Shown here piece after piece: positions 17,067 to 27,500 of a stretch of DNA of 64,000 bases (within the stretch, counting starts at the first letter, position 1; each line of letters begins with the position of its first letter). Under the pieces are notes generated by a model, which ran no database searches, had not been told where the DNA came from, and saw nothing but the letters and a program-made list of their open reading frames with translations. The stretch comes from an uncultured Roseburia sp. (GTDB lineage Bacteria; Bacillota; Clostridia; Lachnospirales; Lachnospiraceae), in NCBI GenBank assembly GCA_947567625.1, contig CANONN010000010.1:1-64000 (forward strand). Reading direction: 5' to 3'. The position numbers and the translations under genes are program-made.

Positions 17067-17798
17067 ATGAAAAAGGAGAAGCAGAGGGGTTCTCTGACCG
17101 TGGAGGCGGCATTGTTTCTGGTTTTATTTTTGGCGGCATTTCTGACGCTGTTAAATTTTGCACGGACTGCGCGGGTACAGGTTGTCATGCAGCATGCGAT
17201 CAACAGCAGCGCCATGCAGATTTCCCAGTACGGATATATTCTGTCAAAGACGGGGGTGATCGGTCATATGGGAGCGGCGGCCGATCTCGCGGGAGCGACG
17301 AGAGAGGATGTGGGCAAAATCGTGAGCGCGGCCAATCAGTTTGCCGGGGCCGTGGAGAACGTGGGCACCGGAACAATCGACGACGCCACGATTCAGACGA
17401 TCGCGGATGCGGCTTTGGGTCAGGGGGAGATGGGGGAGGCAGCAGGGATTGCGGAGAATTACTTTAAGGAGCCCAAAGGACTTTTGACCGGCCTGGCTTC
17501 GATTGCCGTCTCCGGCCTGACGGACCGCGCCAATACGTTTGTCATCGGCAAGATTGCCAAGGCGCAGGTGGAATCTTACTTAGAGGAGATTACGGACGAC
17601 CCCGACGAATATTTAAAAGGCATCGGCATTGTGGACGGGCTGTCCGGTCTCAGATTTGAACAGTCCAAGCTGACGACGGCGGGAAACAGCAAAGATCTGG
17701 ATATCACGGTCCGCTTTAAAGTAAAAAACCAGATGTTTCCCATGCTGGATTTTGGAGAGCATGAGATGTGTATCAACGCGTCGACAAGACTTTGGTGA
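17067..17798 (+). CDS. TadE/TadF-like pseudopilin
   Basis: The 243-residue protein begins MKKEKQRGSLTVEAALFLVLFLAAFL, a TadE-type processing motif (GSLTVE) and membrane helix. The mature part contains AINSSAMQISQYGY, typical of this group. Start is ATG 17067, with AAGGAGGG just upstream. It is likely a third TadV substrate of the operon; exact role unknown. Confidence 0.78.
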   Translation: MKKEKQRGSLTVEAALFLVLFLAAFLTLLNFARTARVQVVMQHAINSSAMQISQYGYILSKTGVIGHMGAAADLAGATREDVGKIVSAANQFAGAVENVGTGTIDDATIQTIADAALGQGEMGEAAGIAENYFKEPKGLLTGLASIAVSGLTDRANTFVIGKIAKAQVESYLEEITDDPDEYLKGIGIVDGLSGLRFEQSKLTTAGNSKDLDITVRFKVKNQMFPMLDFGEHEMCINASTRLW

Positions 17799-17811
17799 AT
17801 GGGAGAATACA

Positions 17812-18357
17812 ATGCCAAACATAAAACATAAAATACTGCTCGCGGCGCTGTTTGTTTTTACCGTAAGTTTTCCGTTTGTCGCATATGTACTGCAGTTTGG
17901 GCCTGTCAAGATCGTGCGCAGCTATGTGCTGGTGTACGCGCTGTATGTGCTTTCTGGGATAGACTTGGAGACGAAAACGGTGCCCAACCGCATCTTACTG
18001 GTATTGCTTGGCGTCAGAATCATCCTGTTTGTGCCGGAGGCAGTCTTATATCCTGGGTATCTGGGCAATTTTGTGTTTGCGTCCGCCGCGGGCGCACTGC
18101 TTAGTATGGCGGTCTTAGCGGCCGGCAATCTGATCTGTAAGCACGGAATGGGCATGGGGGATATCAAGCTGTTTGGAGTGGCAGGATGCTATGTGGGCAT
18201 GGGCGGAGTTATCGTTATCATGTTCTTTTCGCTCTTTTTTGCGGCCCTTTGCAGCGGGGTTTTGCTGCTGCGCAAAAGGCTTCGCGCAAAAGATGAGATA
18301 CCGTTTGTGCCATTTATCTTTGCCGGCACGATTGTGACATTTTTGTTGGGAATTTAG
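17812..18357 (+). CDS. tadV: TadV/CpaA-like A24 prepilin peptidase
   Basis: The 181-residue polytopic protein carries the two aspartates of A24 peptidases: D in SGIDLETKTVPN and the GxGD motif GMGMGDIKLFG. Six hydrophobic stretches fit the family. It should cleave the Flp1 pilin and TadE-like leaders at the membrane's cytoplasmic face. Start is ATG 17812 (GGGAG six bases upstream). Its TAG stop codon is the first triplet of a family B repeat. Confidence 0.88.
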   Translation: MPNIKHKILLAALFVFTVSFPFVAYVLQFGPVKIVRSYVLVYALYVLSGIDLETKTVPNRILLVLLGVRIILFVPEAVLYPGYLGNFVFASAAGALLSMAVLAAGNLICKHGMGMGDIKLFGVAGCYVGMGGVIVIMFFSLFFAALCSGVLLLRKRLRAKDEIPFVPFIFAGTIVTFLLGI

Positions 18358-18437
18358 TGTGAGAAGAACTTCTAAAGCTCACGCCAGAGGGCGCTAACGT
18401 GAAACAAGTTCACGCGCTAAGAAGTTCTAAGTCTCAC
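18355..18437 (+). repeat. Family B palindromic repeat, copy 1
   Basis: The first 26 bases are identical to those starting at 37125, and both copies continue with a shared block around AGAGGGCGCTAACGTGAA. The outer ends (GTGTGAG and CTCACAC) pair, as does an inner ACGTGAA/TTCACG hairpin. The element begins at the TAG stop of tadV. It is followed by a separate hairpin at about 18443-18468 (GAGAATCCCC/GGGGATTCTC). Confidence 0.7.
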
Positions 18438-18512
18438 ACCAGAGAATCCCCCAAAATAGGGGATTCTCCGCGTGGATTTGAGACGCGGCAAGGCCGCGAC
18501 ATGGAGGTTAGG

Positions 18513-19847
18513 GTGAAAAATGAAACTGCTCTGACATGGAGGATAGTGAGGTTTGTGATGAGGAAGAAAATATCGCTGCTGCTGGCCGTTTTATTATTGC
18601 TGGGCTGGTATCAGACCATCGATAGCGTGACCGGGACGCCGGCGCGGATCAAGGAGCATATTGCGAACGCGAGGAAGCTGGAGGAAAAAGAGGTCTACGA
18701 GGATGCGCTCGCAGAATATAAGCAGGCGCAGGCGCTGGGGGAGACATCGCCAGAGATTGCGCGGCAGGTCGCAAAAATACAGTTAAAATTGGGCGATGAG
18801 GGAGCATTTTTGTCCGGCTGCAAAAGCCTGATCGAACATGATTTGGACGAGGAAGCGCTGCGGATGCTGACGGATTACTATCGCGCGGACGGCAAACCGG
18901 AAGAAATCGTCGCACTCTTAAAAAAACTGAATAAAGAACATGCGGATAATCCGGCCGTGGCATCTCTGTGGAACGAATATCGCGGCAGCTATGAGGAATT
19001 GCTCTACAGCTATGAGGAGATCGCGCCGTTTTACGGCAATTATGCGGTGGTAAAAAATGAAGAGCAGTACGGGCTGATCAACGCGAAGGGAAGCCGTACC
19101 ATCCGCGCCGCCTATGACGACTGCGGCTGTTACTCCGGGGATTATCAGGTCGTTCCGGTTGAGAATGAGGGAGCGTGGTTTTATCTGAATACAAAAGAGC
19201 ACAAAAAGATTGTTCCCGACGATGCGTTTGAGTGGCTTGGCGTGATTTCCGAAGATGTGGCGGTGGTCAAAAAAAACGGAAAGTACGGCTATGCAGATAC
19301 TGGACTGAACCTGAAGACAGAGTGCGAGTGGGAGGCGGCTTCCGCCTTTTTACACGGCGTGGCGGCGGTGTGCAAAGCCGGGAAATGGGCCTTGATCGAC
19401 GGCTCTTTTTCTCCTGTCACGGACTACAGCTATGAAGAGATCAAGGTCAACGCGGCCGGAATCTGTTCCAACCGCGCGCGCATTTTTGCCAGGACGAAAG
19501 AGGGCTATATCATGTTAAATGAAGCGGGGGAGCGTGTCGGCAGTGATGTCTATGAGGACGTGGTCCCGTTTGAGTCCGGCGCGCTCACGGCAGTGTGCAA
19601 AGCCGGAAAATGGGGGTTTGTCAATACGGACGGCGAGATGGCGCTTGCGTGTCAGTATGAGGGGGCCCAGGCATTTACCCAGGGCATGGCCGCTGTCTGC
19701 CAGGACGGCAAGTGGGGCTATATCGACACTGCAGGGGAGATGATCATTGCGCCTGTTTTTGAGGCGGCCTATCCGTTTACCAGCGCAGGCACTGCGCCGG
19801 TGAAGAACGGATACTGGTATTTAATCCGCTTATACGCCATCTCCTGA
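18513..19847 (+). CDS. Membrane-anchored WG-repeat protein with TPR-like N-region
   Basis: About 444 residues. An N-terminal membrane anchor (KKISLLLAVLLLLGWY) is followed by a TPR-like helical region (residues ~45-150: KEVYEDALAEYKQAQALGE...), then at least six WG repeats (GLINAKG, KYGYADTG, KWALIDG, KWGFVNTDG, KWGYIDTAG) forming a beta-rich C-terminal half. WG repeats are presumed ligand or protein interaction surfaces. I propose GTG 18513 (GGAGG five bases upstream); ATG 18558, directly before the anchor, is the alternative. An ORF extending back to 18399 would run through a repeat and is unlikely. Lies between the pilus genes and the FHA gene. Confidence 0.72.
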   Translation: MKNETALTWRIVRFVMRKKISLLLAVLLLLGWYQTIDSVTGTPARIKEHIANARKLEEKEVYEDALAEYKQAQALGETSPEIARQVAKIQLKLGDEGAFLSGCKSLIEHDLDEEALRMLTDYYRADGKPEEIVALLKKLNKEHADNPAVASLWNEYRGSYEELLYSYEEIAPFYGNYAVVKNEEQYGLINAKGSRTIRAAYDDCGCYSGDYQVVPVENEGAWFYLNTKEHKKIVPDDAFEWLGVISEDVAVVKKNGKYGYADTGLNLKTECEWEAASAFLHGVAAVCKAGKWALIDGSFSPVTDYSYEEIKVNAAGICSNRARIFARTKEGYIMLNEAGERVGSDVYEDVVPFESGALTAVCKAGKWGFVNTDGEMALACQYEGAQAFTQGMAAVCQDGKWGYIDTAGEMIIAPVFEAAYPFTSAGTAPVKNGYWYLIRLYAIS

Positions 19848-19880
19848 CGGATAAAAATAACAGGGAAAGAGTGAGTACAT

Positions 19881-21494
19881 ATGGATGATTTTACATTTGA
19901 AAATCAGGGCACAAGCACCTATCTGGTCTGTAATCTGACAAGACACGAGATCGACAGCATGAGCCTGGGGATGATTACCAATAACCGGATTCCGGGCTTT
20001 GCGGCGGCGCTCTATACGCAGCAGGACGAGCAGAAATATATGAAATATAACGTGACGGCCAGGGTCACGTTACAGCAGTTTTTTAGCGGGATTGTCAATA
20101 AAAAGCAGCTGCTGGGCGTCTTTACCAGCATCGCGGCGGCTTTTTTGGCCGCGGAGGAATACATGCTCGATGCCAATTGTATTCTGCTGCAAAAGGATGC
20201 GGTCTATGTCGATGTCACATCCTGCAAGGCGGAGGTCATCTGCGTGCCGGTCCTTGGGCTGGCCGCGCAAAAAAATGATCTCGGCAGTTTTTTTAAGGAG
20301 ATTATGTTCAATACACAGCTTGACGCAGATGAAAATTGCGGTTATGTCGCGCGGCTGATCAATTATTTAAACAGTGCGCCGTCCTTTTCACTGACTGATT
20401 TTGCGGCGCTGCTTGGCGAACTGTCCAATATGACGGTGGTTCTGCCGCCGAACTCGCCTTATGGACAGCCGGGAGACGGCCGTCCTGCGGCGGCTGCGGG
20501 TGCAAACGCGGGGGAAGCGGTGACACCGCATGGCAGTCAGGCGCAGTCAGGTGCAGGGGAAGCCGCCGCGTATCAGGCAGGCCGCGGGAGCGATGTGTAC
20601 ACCGTGGGGGCTAGGCAGCAAAGCGCGCCGGAATTTATTCCTGCGGGAGGCCGCAAAGCCGCCGGGGGCCAGGCACAGGCAAAAGAGCAAAAAGAGCAGC
20701 CCGGGGATGAGAAAATGTCTCTGTGGTATTTGATGCAGCATTATAACCGAGAAAATGCCAGACGCTATAAGGAGCAGAAAGCCGCGGAGAAAGCGCAGGG
20801 GACGGCAGCAAAAACGCACCCTGCGAAACCGGCAAAACCAGAAAAAAAAGATAAAAAACAGGACAAAAAGAAAAATGGAAAAGTACCGGGAAGCATCGCC
20901 ATACCGGGACAGACTTATGGCCCGGAATGTAACGGGATGGAGAACGGGCAGGTACAGGTTTTGCGAAACACGTCTGTAATCACAGGAGAGGCGGCCATGC
21001 AGCCGCAGGTACAGGTACAAAGCGCCGGTCAGGCTTTCGTTTGGCCGGCAGAAAACAAGGCGCTTGATGCAAATCAAGGCATGGTACAAAGCGCGATGCC
21101 GGCGGAAAGCAATGCAAATTTTGGCGAGACCACCGTGTTGAATCGGTCGAAAATCGGCGAGACCACCGTGTTGAGCGGACTACAGCCTCAGAGTGTAAAA
21201 ACGCCTTATCTGATACGCGAAAGAAACCATGAGAAAATCTCACTCAACCGCCCGGTGTTCCGTATCGGAAAAGAGAAGAGTTTCGTGGACTATTTTGTGG
21301 GTGACAACACGGCGGTGAGCCGCAGCCATGCCAGCTTTCTTGTAAAGGGAGCCGCCTGCTATGTGATGGATACCAACTCTACCAATCATACCTTTGTCAA
21401 TGGCAGGATGATCGAGAGCAATCAGGAGGTCCCACTCTTGGAGGGGGACAGGATTAGCCTTGCGGATGAGGAATTTGTATTCAGGATGTTGTAG
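19881..21494 (+). CDS. DUF6382 and FHA domain protein
   Basis: 537 residues: a DUF6382-type N-terminal domain (~1-170), a low-complexity Ala/Gly/Gln/Lys linker (~190-430), and a C-terminal forkhead-associated domain with FRIGKEKS, VSRSHASF and NSTNHTFVNG, the signature phosphothreonine-binding loops. FHA proteins recognise phosphorylated partners of Ser/Thr kinases; the kinase and phosphatase two genes downstream are the obvious partners. The linker has the repeated phrase GETTVL, whose threonines could themselves be kinase targets recognised in cis or in trans (inference). Confidence 0.85.
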   Translation: MDDFTFENQGTSTYLVCNLTRHEIDSMSLGMITNNRIPGFAAALYTQQDEQKYMKYNVTARVTLQQFFSGIVNKKQLLGVFTSIAAAFLAAEEYMLDANCILLQKDAVYVDVTSCKAEVICVPVLGLAAQKNDLGSFFKEIMFNTQLDADENCGYVARLINYLNSAPSFSLTDFAALLGELSNMTVVLPPNSPYGQPGDGRPAAAAGANAGEAVTPHGSQAQSGAGEAAAYQAGRGSDVYTVGARQQSAPEFIPAGGRKAAGGQAQAKEQKEQPGDEKMSLWYLMQHYNRENARRYKEQKAAEKAQGTAAKTHPAKPAKPEKKDKKQDKKKNGKVPGSIAIPGQTYGPECNGMENGQVQVLRNTSVITGEAAMQPQVQVQSAGQAFVWPAENKALDANQGMVQSAMPAESNANFGETTVLNRSKIGETTVLSGLQPQSVKTPYLIRERNHEKISLNRPVFRIGKEKSFVDYFVGDNTAVSRSHASFLVKGAACYVMDTNSTNHTFVNGRMIESNQEVPLLEGDRISLADEEFVFRML

Positions 21495-21545
21495 AAACAA
21501 ACAAGTTACCAGATAGATTTCTTTACAAACAGAGATGAGGGAGAC

Positions 21546-22313
21546 ATGAATTATATCATTTCCGCGAGCACGGATATCGGAAACACAAAGAAAACAAATC
21601 AGGACAGCTTAAACGTAAAGGTCATAACGATCGGAGGAGAGCAGGTGGCATTTGCCGTGCTCTGCGACGGCATGGGCGGTCTGGAAAAAGGCGAGCTCGC
21701 CAGCGCCAGCGTTGTGCATGCATATGAAAAATGGGTGCTGGAGCGTCTGCCGGCCCTGTTGTCCGCGGGCCTGCGTGATGATATCCTGCGCAAAGAGTGG
21801 GAGGGGATTGCCGGCTTGTGCAATGAAAAGATCAAAGATTACGGCAGACGGTCTGCGATTTCCCTGGGTACGACCGCCGCAGTTTTGCTGCTGACAAGGG
21901 AGCGCTATTATATTATGAATGTCGGCGACAGCCGTGTCTATGAGATCGCAGGACAGTTGTCTGTCTTAACGAGAGATCAGACGGTGGTCGCAAGAGAGGT
22001 AGAACAGGGACTTTTGTCTTTGGAGCAGGCCAGAAGCGACCCGCGCAGGAGCGTGCTCTTACAGTGCATCGGTTCTTCGGAGGAAGTGTATCCCGATTTC
22101 TTTTTCGGGGAACCCAAAGCAGGCGCGGTCTATATGCTCTGCAGCGACGGTTTCCGCCATGAGATCACGGAGGCAGAGATATGGGAAGGTTTTCAGCCGC
22201 AAACGATGCTTCGCGCAGAGCAGATGAAAGAAAATGAGCTTCGCCTGATCGCTCTCAATAAACTAAGGCAGGAGCGCGACAATATTTCGGTCATTACAAT
22301 ACGGACCTATTGA
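21546..22313 (+). CDS. PP2C-family Ser/Thr protein phosphatase
   Basis: The 255-residue protein has PPM/PP2C metal motifs: STDIGNTKKTNQDS, VLCDGMGG with the metal-binding Asp, GTTAAVLLL, NVGDSRVY, LTRDQT and CSDGF. It should remove phosphates set by the kinase encoded by the next gene. Soluble, no membrane segment. GAGGGAG lies before the ATG. Confidence 0.92.
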   Translation: MNYIISASTDIGNTKKTNQDSLNVKVITIGGEQVAFAVLCDGMGGLEKGELASASVVHAYEKWVLERLPALLSAGLRDDILRKEWEGIAGLCNEKIKDYGRRSAISLGTTAAVLLLTRERYYIMNVGDSRVYEIAGQLSVLTRDQTVVAREVEQGLLSLEQARSDPRRSVLLQCIGSSEEVYPDFFFGEPKAGAVYMLCSDGFRHEITEAEIWEGFQPQTMLRAEQMKENELRLIALNKLRQERDNISVITIRTY

Positions 22314-22403
22314 CGAGACGGATACTCGGAAAAGGGGAGATTTTCTGTGCGAGAGAAGATTTCTAAAAAAAGAAAAGATTTTCTGTGAGAGGAGAGGGGT
22401 TGT

Positions 22404-24095
22404 ATGCTGCAGATTGGTTCGCTGGTCGACGGAAAATATAAGATATTAAGCGAGATTGGACATGGTGGGATGAGCGTCGTCTACATGGCGATCAATGAGA
22501 AGGCCAACAAGACCTGGGCAGTCAAAGAGGTGCGAAAAGACGGCATCCTCAATTATGAGGAAGTGCGCCAGGGGCTGATTGTGGAGACTGATATGCTAAA
22601 ACGCTTAAAGCATCCCAATCTGCCCAGCATTATCGATGTGATCGACAGCGAGGACAGTTTTTTGATCGTCATGGATTATATCGAGGGAAATGCGCTCTCG
22701 GAAGCGCTGCTGGAAGACGGCGCGCAGCCGCAGGAGCTTGTGATTGAGTGGGCCAGGCAGCTCTGCGATGTATTAGGGTATCTGCACAGCCGCACGCCGG
22801 CGATTATCTACCGTGATATGAAGCCGGCCAATGTCATGTTAAAGCCGGACGGCAATGTGACGCTGATCGACTTTGGCACGGCCAGGGAATACAAGGAGAA
22901 AAATCTCGAGGATACCACCTGCCTGGGGACGATCGGCTATGCGGCGCCGGAGCAGTTTGGCGGTATGGGGCAGACGGATGCCAGGACGGATATCTATTGC
23001 CTGGGCGCGACGCTCTATCATCTGGTGACGGGCTGCAATCCCTGCGAACCGCCCTATGAGATCAAACCAATCCGGCAGATCAATCCGGCGCTCTCGGGCG
23101 GGCTCGAGCAGATCATCTTAAAATGCGTACAGCGCAATCCCGATGACCGCTATCAGGATTGTGCGGAACTTATGTATGCACTCGAGCATTATATTGTGTT
23201 TGATGAGAGACACCGCGGAGTGCAGAGGCGAAAGCTTGCGGCGTTTGCCGTCGCCGCGGCTTTGACCGTCGCAGCGCTTGCGGGAGGTATAACCACGAGC
23301 GTGCTCGCGAAGCAAAAGGCCACAGACGAGTACGCAAAATTGCTCGAGGAGGCCGGCAAGACTACGGATTATGAGCAGAAGGTAGCGCTCTGCCGGGATG
23401 CGGTGGCCGTGCAGGGCAAAGCGGGAGATAAGACCGCTTATCTGGAGCTGATTGACATATTCAAGGAGGACGATAATCGATTTTCGCCGGACGAACAGAA
23501 AATACTGGTACAGCTCCTAAAGTCGAACCAGGCCGCGTTGCTATCCGATCGGGATGCTTATGTGGAAATCTGTTTCGAGACGGCCAAGCTGTACTGGTTT
23601 TATTACGACGACGGGCAGGAGGGGGAGAGCGATGCGGTATTCCGTATGAAGAGCGCGATTGACTGGTTTGCGGATGTCGTCAAATATGCGCCGGAAACTT
23701 ACCCCAATTTACAGATGGTGCATGTCTATAAGAGTATCGGGGAATTTTACCGCGATATATCCATCAAGACGGTGGAGGCGGCCGACCGCGGAATCTATGC
23801 CCCGTTTTTTGGGGAGCTTTTGGAGCTGACCGATAAGGTATGCCGGGATGAGACGGAAAATGAGATGGTAAAGTTAGAGCTGCTCGAGCTTGCGAGAAAC
23901 GCGATGCAGCAGTATGCCACTAAGTTTAAAAACGACGGCATCACACAGGAGCAAGTGCTGGGATTGTATGAAAGGGTAACAGGATATCTGGGAGAAATCG
24001 AGCCGTCCACGGAGCTTACGGCGCAGAAAAAACAAAAAATCGAACAATTGTTGGACGACACCGATCAGGCAGTTCGTCTGGCATACGAGACATGA
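22404..24095 (+). CDS. Membrane Ser/Thr protein kinase
   Basis: 563 residues. The kinase domain (~10-265) has a glycine-rich loop (EIGHGGMSVVY), catalytic Lys in AVKEV, the catalytic loop YRDMKPANVM, the metal-binding IDFGTAREY and the APE-type APEQF. A single membrane segment (~275-303: LAAFAVAAALTVAALAGGI) leads to an external helical C-terminal domain without PASTA repeats. It therefore differs from housekeeping PrkC/PknB and may be specific for this pilus/FHA module. The start follows GGAGAGG. Confidence 0.92.
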   Translation: MLQIGSLVDGKYKILSEIGHGGMSVVYMAINEKANKTWAVKEVRKDGILNYEEVRQGLIVETDMLKRLKHPNLPSIIDVIDSEDSFLIVMDYIEGNALSEALLEDGAQPQELVIEWARQLCDVLGYLHSRTPAIIYRDMKPANVMLKPDGNVTLIDFGTAREYKEKNLEDTTCLGTIGYAAPEQFGGMGQTDARTDIYCLGATLYHLVTGCNPCEPPYEIKPIRQINPALSGGLEQIILKCVQRNPDDRYQDCAELMYALEHYIVFDERHRGVQRRKLAAFAVAAALTVAALAGGITTSVLAKQKATDEYAKLLEEAGKTTDYEQKVALCRDAVAVQGKAGDKTAYLELIDIFKEDDNRFSPDEQKILVQLLKSNQAALLSDRDAYVEICFETAKLYWFYYDDGQEGESDAVFRMKSAIDWFADVVKYAPETYPNLQMVHVYKSIGEFYRDISIKTVEAADRGIYAPFFGELLELTDKVCRDETENEMVKLELLELARNAMQQYATKFKNDGITQEQVLGLYERVTGYLGEIEPSTELTAQKKQKIEQLLDDTDQAVRLAYET

Positions 24096-24108
24096 ACAGG
24101 AGGGAATT

Positions 24109-24552
24109 ATGTCGGTAGAAACCTTACAGACGATGGCGATCGCATTTTGGGTGGCCGCAGGTATCTTTTGTGTGGCGACGATCGGATTGTTTATTGCCTT
24201 AAAAGTGCCGGAGTTGATCGGCGAGCTGAGTGGGACGACGGCGCGAAAGGGCATCGCCGCGATTCGGCAAAATACAAAGGAACGCGGTATGGCCGGATAT
24301 CGGCAGAGAAAGCGCGCAGGCGGGCGGCAGGATGCAAAGCAGAGTACGGTCAGGGAAGAGAGGCATACGCGCACAGAGAGCGGCGAGACGACAAAATTAC
24401 AGGTTGAGGTGGAAAACAATGAAACGACAAAGCTTGGCAATCAGGCGGCAGTTTGCCAGACGGGGCATCTGTCTGGCAGTGCGGCAGGGCAGATGCCGGT
24501 TGAGGTGAATGTGGAGATGGGATTTTCCGAGAGCAGGGAAATCATACTGTGA
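24109..24552 (+). CDS. Small single-pass membrane protein of unknown function
   Basis: The 147-residue protein has one N-terminal membrane helix (TMAIAFWVAAGIFCVATIGL) and a long basic, Gln/Arg-rich cytoplasmic tail rich in Thr (GETTKLQ, NETTKLG). The TTKL/ETT phrases resemble those in the FHA protein's linker, so it may be a kinase substrate read by the FHA domain; this is inference. It sits 13 bp after the kinase gene and ends at the start region of the giant surface protein. Confidence 0.6.
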   Translation: MSVETLQTMAIAFWVAAGIFCVATIGLFIALKVPELIGELSGTTARKGIAAIRQNTKERGMAGYRQRKRAGGRQDAKQSTVREERHTRTESGETTKLQVEVENNETTKLGNQAAVCQTGHLSGSAAGQMPVEVNVEMGFSESREIIL

Positions 24553-24569
24553 AACAAAGGAGAGCAGGG

Positions 24570-27500
24570 ATGAAAATATTGGGAGAGAGAGGGCGCCGGA
24601 TTGCGGCGTATGTGTTGTCGCTTTTGCTGTTGGCGAATCTTATGCCGCCGGGAAATGTAAAAGCCAATCCGCATGAAAACGAGGCGTATGAAGCGGTAAA
24701 GCGAGAAGTATTGGACAGCGGAACGCTCCAGAGATCAGGCTTGGAGGGGAGAGATGTTTTTGCGGGGGAGAGTGGCGCCGCGCCGCCTGATGCGGAAGCT
24801 GCGCTCACGCAGGAGCAGGGACAAATGTCAGGCACTGGCGGCGTTTGGGAGATGAACGCGGATGACGGTGGACAAACGCCGGATGTCAGCAGCGGAGAGG
24901 GCGAGGGAAAGCCGGACGTCAGCAGCGGAGAGGGCGAGGGAAAGCCGGATGTCAGCAGCGGAGAGGGCGAGAAAAAGCCGCTGCCGGATTTTAGATTTCC
25001 CGAAGAAAAGCAGGAAATCACTTATCAGGAAGGTATTACCCACTGCCAGACGGCGGTCGGTGCAGACGGCGACCAGTATGTGATTGCCTACGCGATATCC
25101 GCCGGGGAGGGCGGGCAGACGGTTGCTAAGATCGACCGCAGCACAGGCGTTGTGACGCCGGAGCGGGCGGGCACGGTGGTAGTTGTCGCAGTCTGCCACG
25201 ATGAGAGCGATACCTATCTGGACACGACGGCGTCCTATGAGCTGACGATTCACAAGGGAACCAGGAAGTTTGTGTTTGCACAGGTGACAGAGGACGGCAG
25301 CCCCATCGAGATCAAATATGGACAATCTTTTAGCAATCCCGTGTTGGACTCGCCGGGCGACGGGGAAGTCACATATGCGGTGGAACCGGCGGGAGATGGT
25401 GTTTTTGTCGAGAGTGGAGGGGCGGTTATCTATCAGACGGTGACGGCAGAACCTGTCACCGTGCGGGCCGTAAAAAAAGAGGATGACTGTTACCTTGAGT
25501 CGGTGGCCGAGTACCGCCTTCGGATTGTGTATCAAGAGCTGCCCAAGGAGGCGTATACGATAGAGGGCGAGGAGGGAGAAAACGGATGGTTTTTGAGCGA
25601 TGTCACCGTGCGGCCGAATTACGGCTATCAAATCGGGCTAAGCGGCGCCCTTGGCGATGACAATTCATGGTATGATTCTTTGACATTTCGGGACGAGGGT
25701 ACAAAAGACCGTTTTTTTTATCTGATTAGCCCCGAAGGGTACATCACCGACCGGGTGACGTTGCCTGCGCTTAAGATTGATAAGACAGCGCCGGACGGAT
25801 TAAAAATCACATACAGCGATCTTCCGGTAAACAGCAGAAAAGAATATGAGGATGATAAGAGCGCAGTCATCGATTACTATAACAAGGACAAGATCGAGGT
25901 CACGCTTACCGTGGGACGGGAGAGCGCGGACGGCTCCGGCATTGCGTCGCTTACCTATTTTACCAATGAAAAAGGCGAGGGAGCCGGCGCCGTTATTCCG
26001 GTTTCCCAATGCAGCAGCAATGCAGACGGTACGATATCGTATACCTTTTCCTGCGCCGCCATTTTCCGCGGTAAGATAGCCTTTGAGGCAAAGGATGTGG
26101 CCGGATGGACGAGCCGCCTTGCGGACGGCAAGGTCATCATAGTGGATAACAGGCAGTCTAAGATTGCGGTGGAGTACGACGACAGTACGCTGGTGCGCGC
26201 CGTCGACCGTATGACACTCGAGGATATCGAGTCTTTTCACCACGTCAGCGATAAAAATGTGAATCTCTATTATGCCCCGGATGTTTTGGGCAGCGGAGCG
26301 GACAGCGGCAGAGTAAAGGTTTTGACCTATACGATAACGGAGGATTTCTTTTATCCGGAGGATGTCAGGTTTACGCTGTATGTAAACGGGGTGGAGGCGG
26401 CAGACTACCGTTCCTACGCGTTTCTGGGAGATGCGGCAGGCGATAACGGGGAGGGCGTCTGGCGGAAAACCGGCTCCAATCAGTGGCAGGCGGACTTAAT
26501 ATTAAAGGCAGGCACGGATTATGTGGCAAAATTATCCTACGAGGACCGCTCGTTAAACGGGGAGGCGGTGGCGTTCAATCAGACCGAGCATATCTATGTC
26601 GATGATGCCCGTCCGTCTGTGGAAGTGTCATATTCCGAGCACAGCGCCGTCATGGATGGCATTACCTATTACCAGGGCCATCCGACGGCGACGATTCTCA
26701 TTCGCGAGACGAATTTTCGGGCGTCGGATGTTGACGTCCGGGTGACGGCAAAGGATGCCAATGGCAGTGAGGTGGACGTGACTGCAGACGGACAGAGCTT
26801 TACGGACTATGTAAAAGATGCTGTACACTGGCAGGCGGCGGACGGCGATGGACATCGCTTGACACTGACGTTTGATGAGGACGCGGCTTATGCGTTTGAG
26901 CTTGCCTATACCGATCTGGCCGGACACGCGGCGGTGTACGGCGCGGACAAAAAAGAAGTTTATCCGCAGGATCATTTTATCGTGGATAATGCTGCGATGA
27001 AGAAAGCATTGCAGCCGGTGAGCGATATGTATGCGCAGAACTTTACGCGTGTCGTGGACGATAAAAACGAGCAGATCATTACGCCGCAAGAGGCGCAGGG
27101 AAGCAGGCGCTGGGTTTATGGCGGCGCGGCGGAGATGCATTTTTTGTTTGAGGAAGCCAATTTCTATGGCAGCGATGTGCGGGCAAATTTGGACGGCTTA
27201 GATACCGTTGGCGATAAGTTCCTTGAGGTGTGGAGGGACAATGTCAAATGTGCTTCTGTAGGCGACGGTTATCAGTTTGTGGACTGGAGTGAGCAGGAGG
27301 ACGGCGATGCCAATCTGCATATGCTCTCGCTCGTCATCGGCACCGATAACGCAGACGGCAGCAAAGACGGAGACTACTACATCAAAGTAAGATATACGGA
27401 CCGCTCCGGCAACAGTATGCAGGAGTACTGCTCCGATGTGATTACGATTGACACTACGGCGCCTGTGATTGCGGTCAGCTATGACAATCACACAGCCAGG

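Noticed and set aside
18399-18512. N-terminal extension of the WG-repeat protein
   Set aside because: The open frame passes through the family B repeat and a hairpin, has no RBS at its start, and lacks protein-like composition.
22314-22403. Possible third copy of repeat family B before the kinase gene
   Set aside because: It is a short imperfect palindrome rich in AGAAAAGATTTTCT; similarity to the family B start is too weak to assign.
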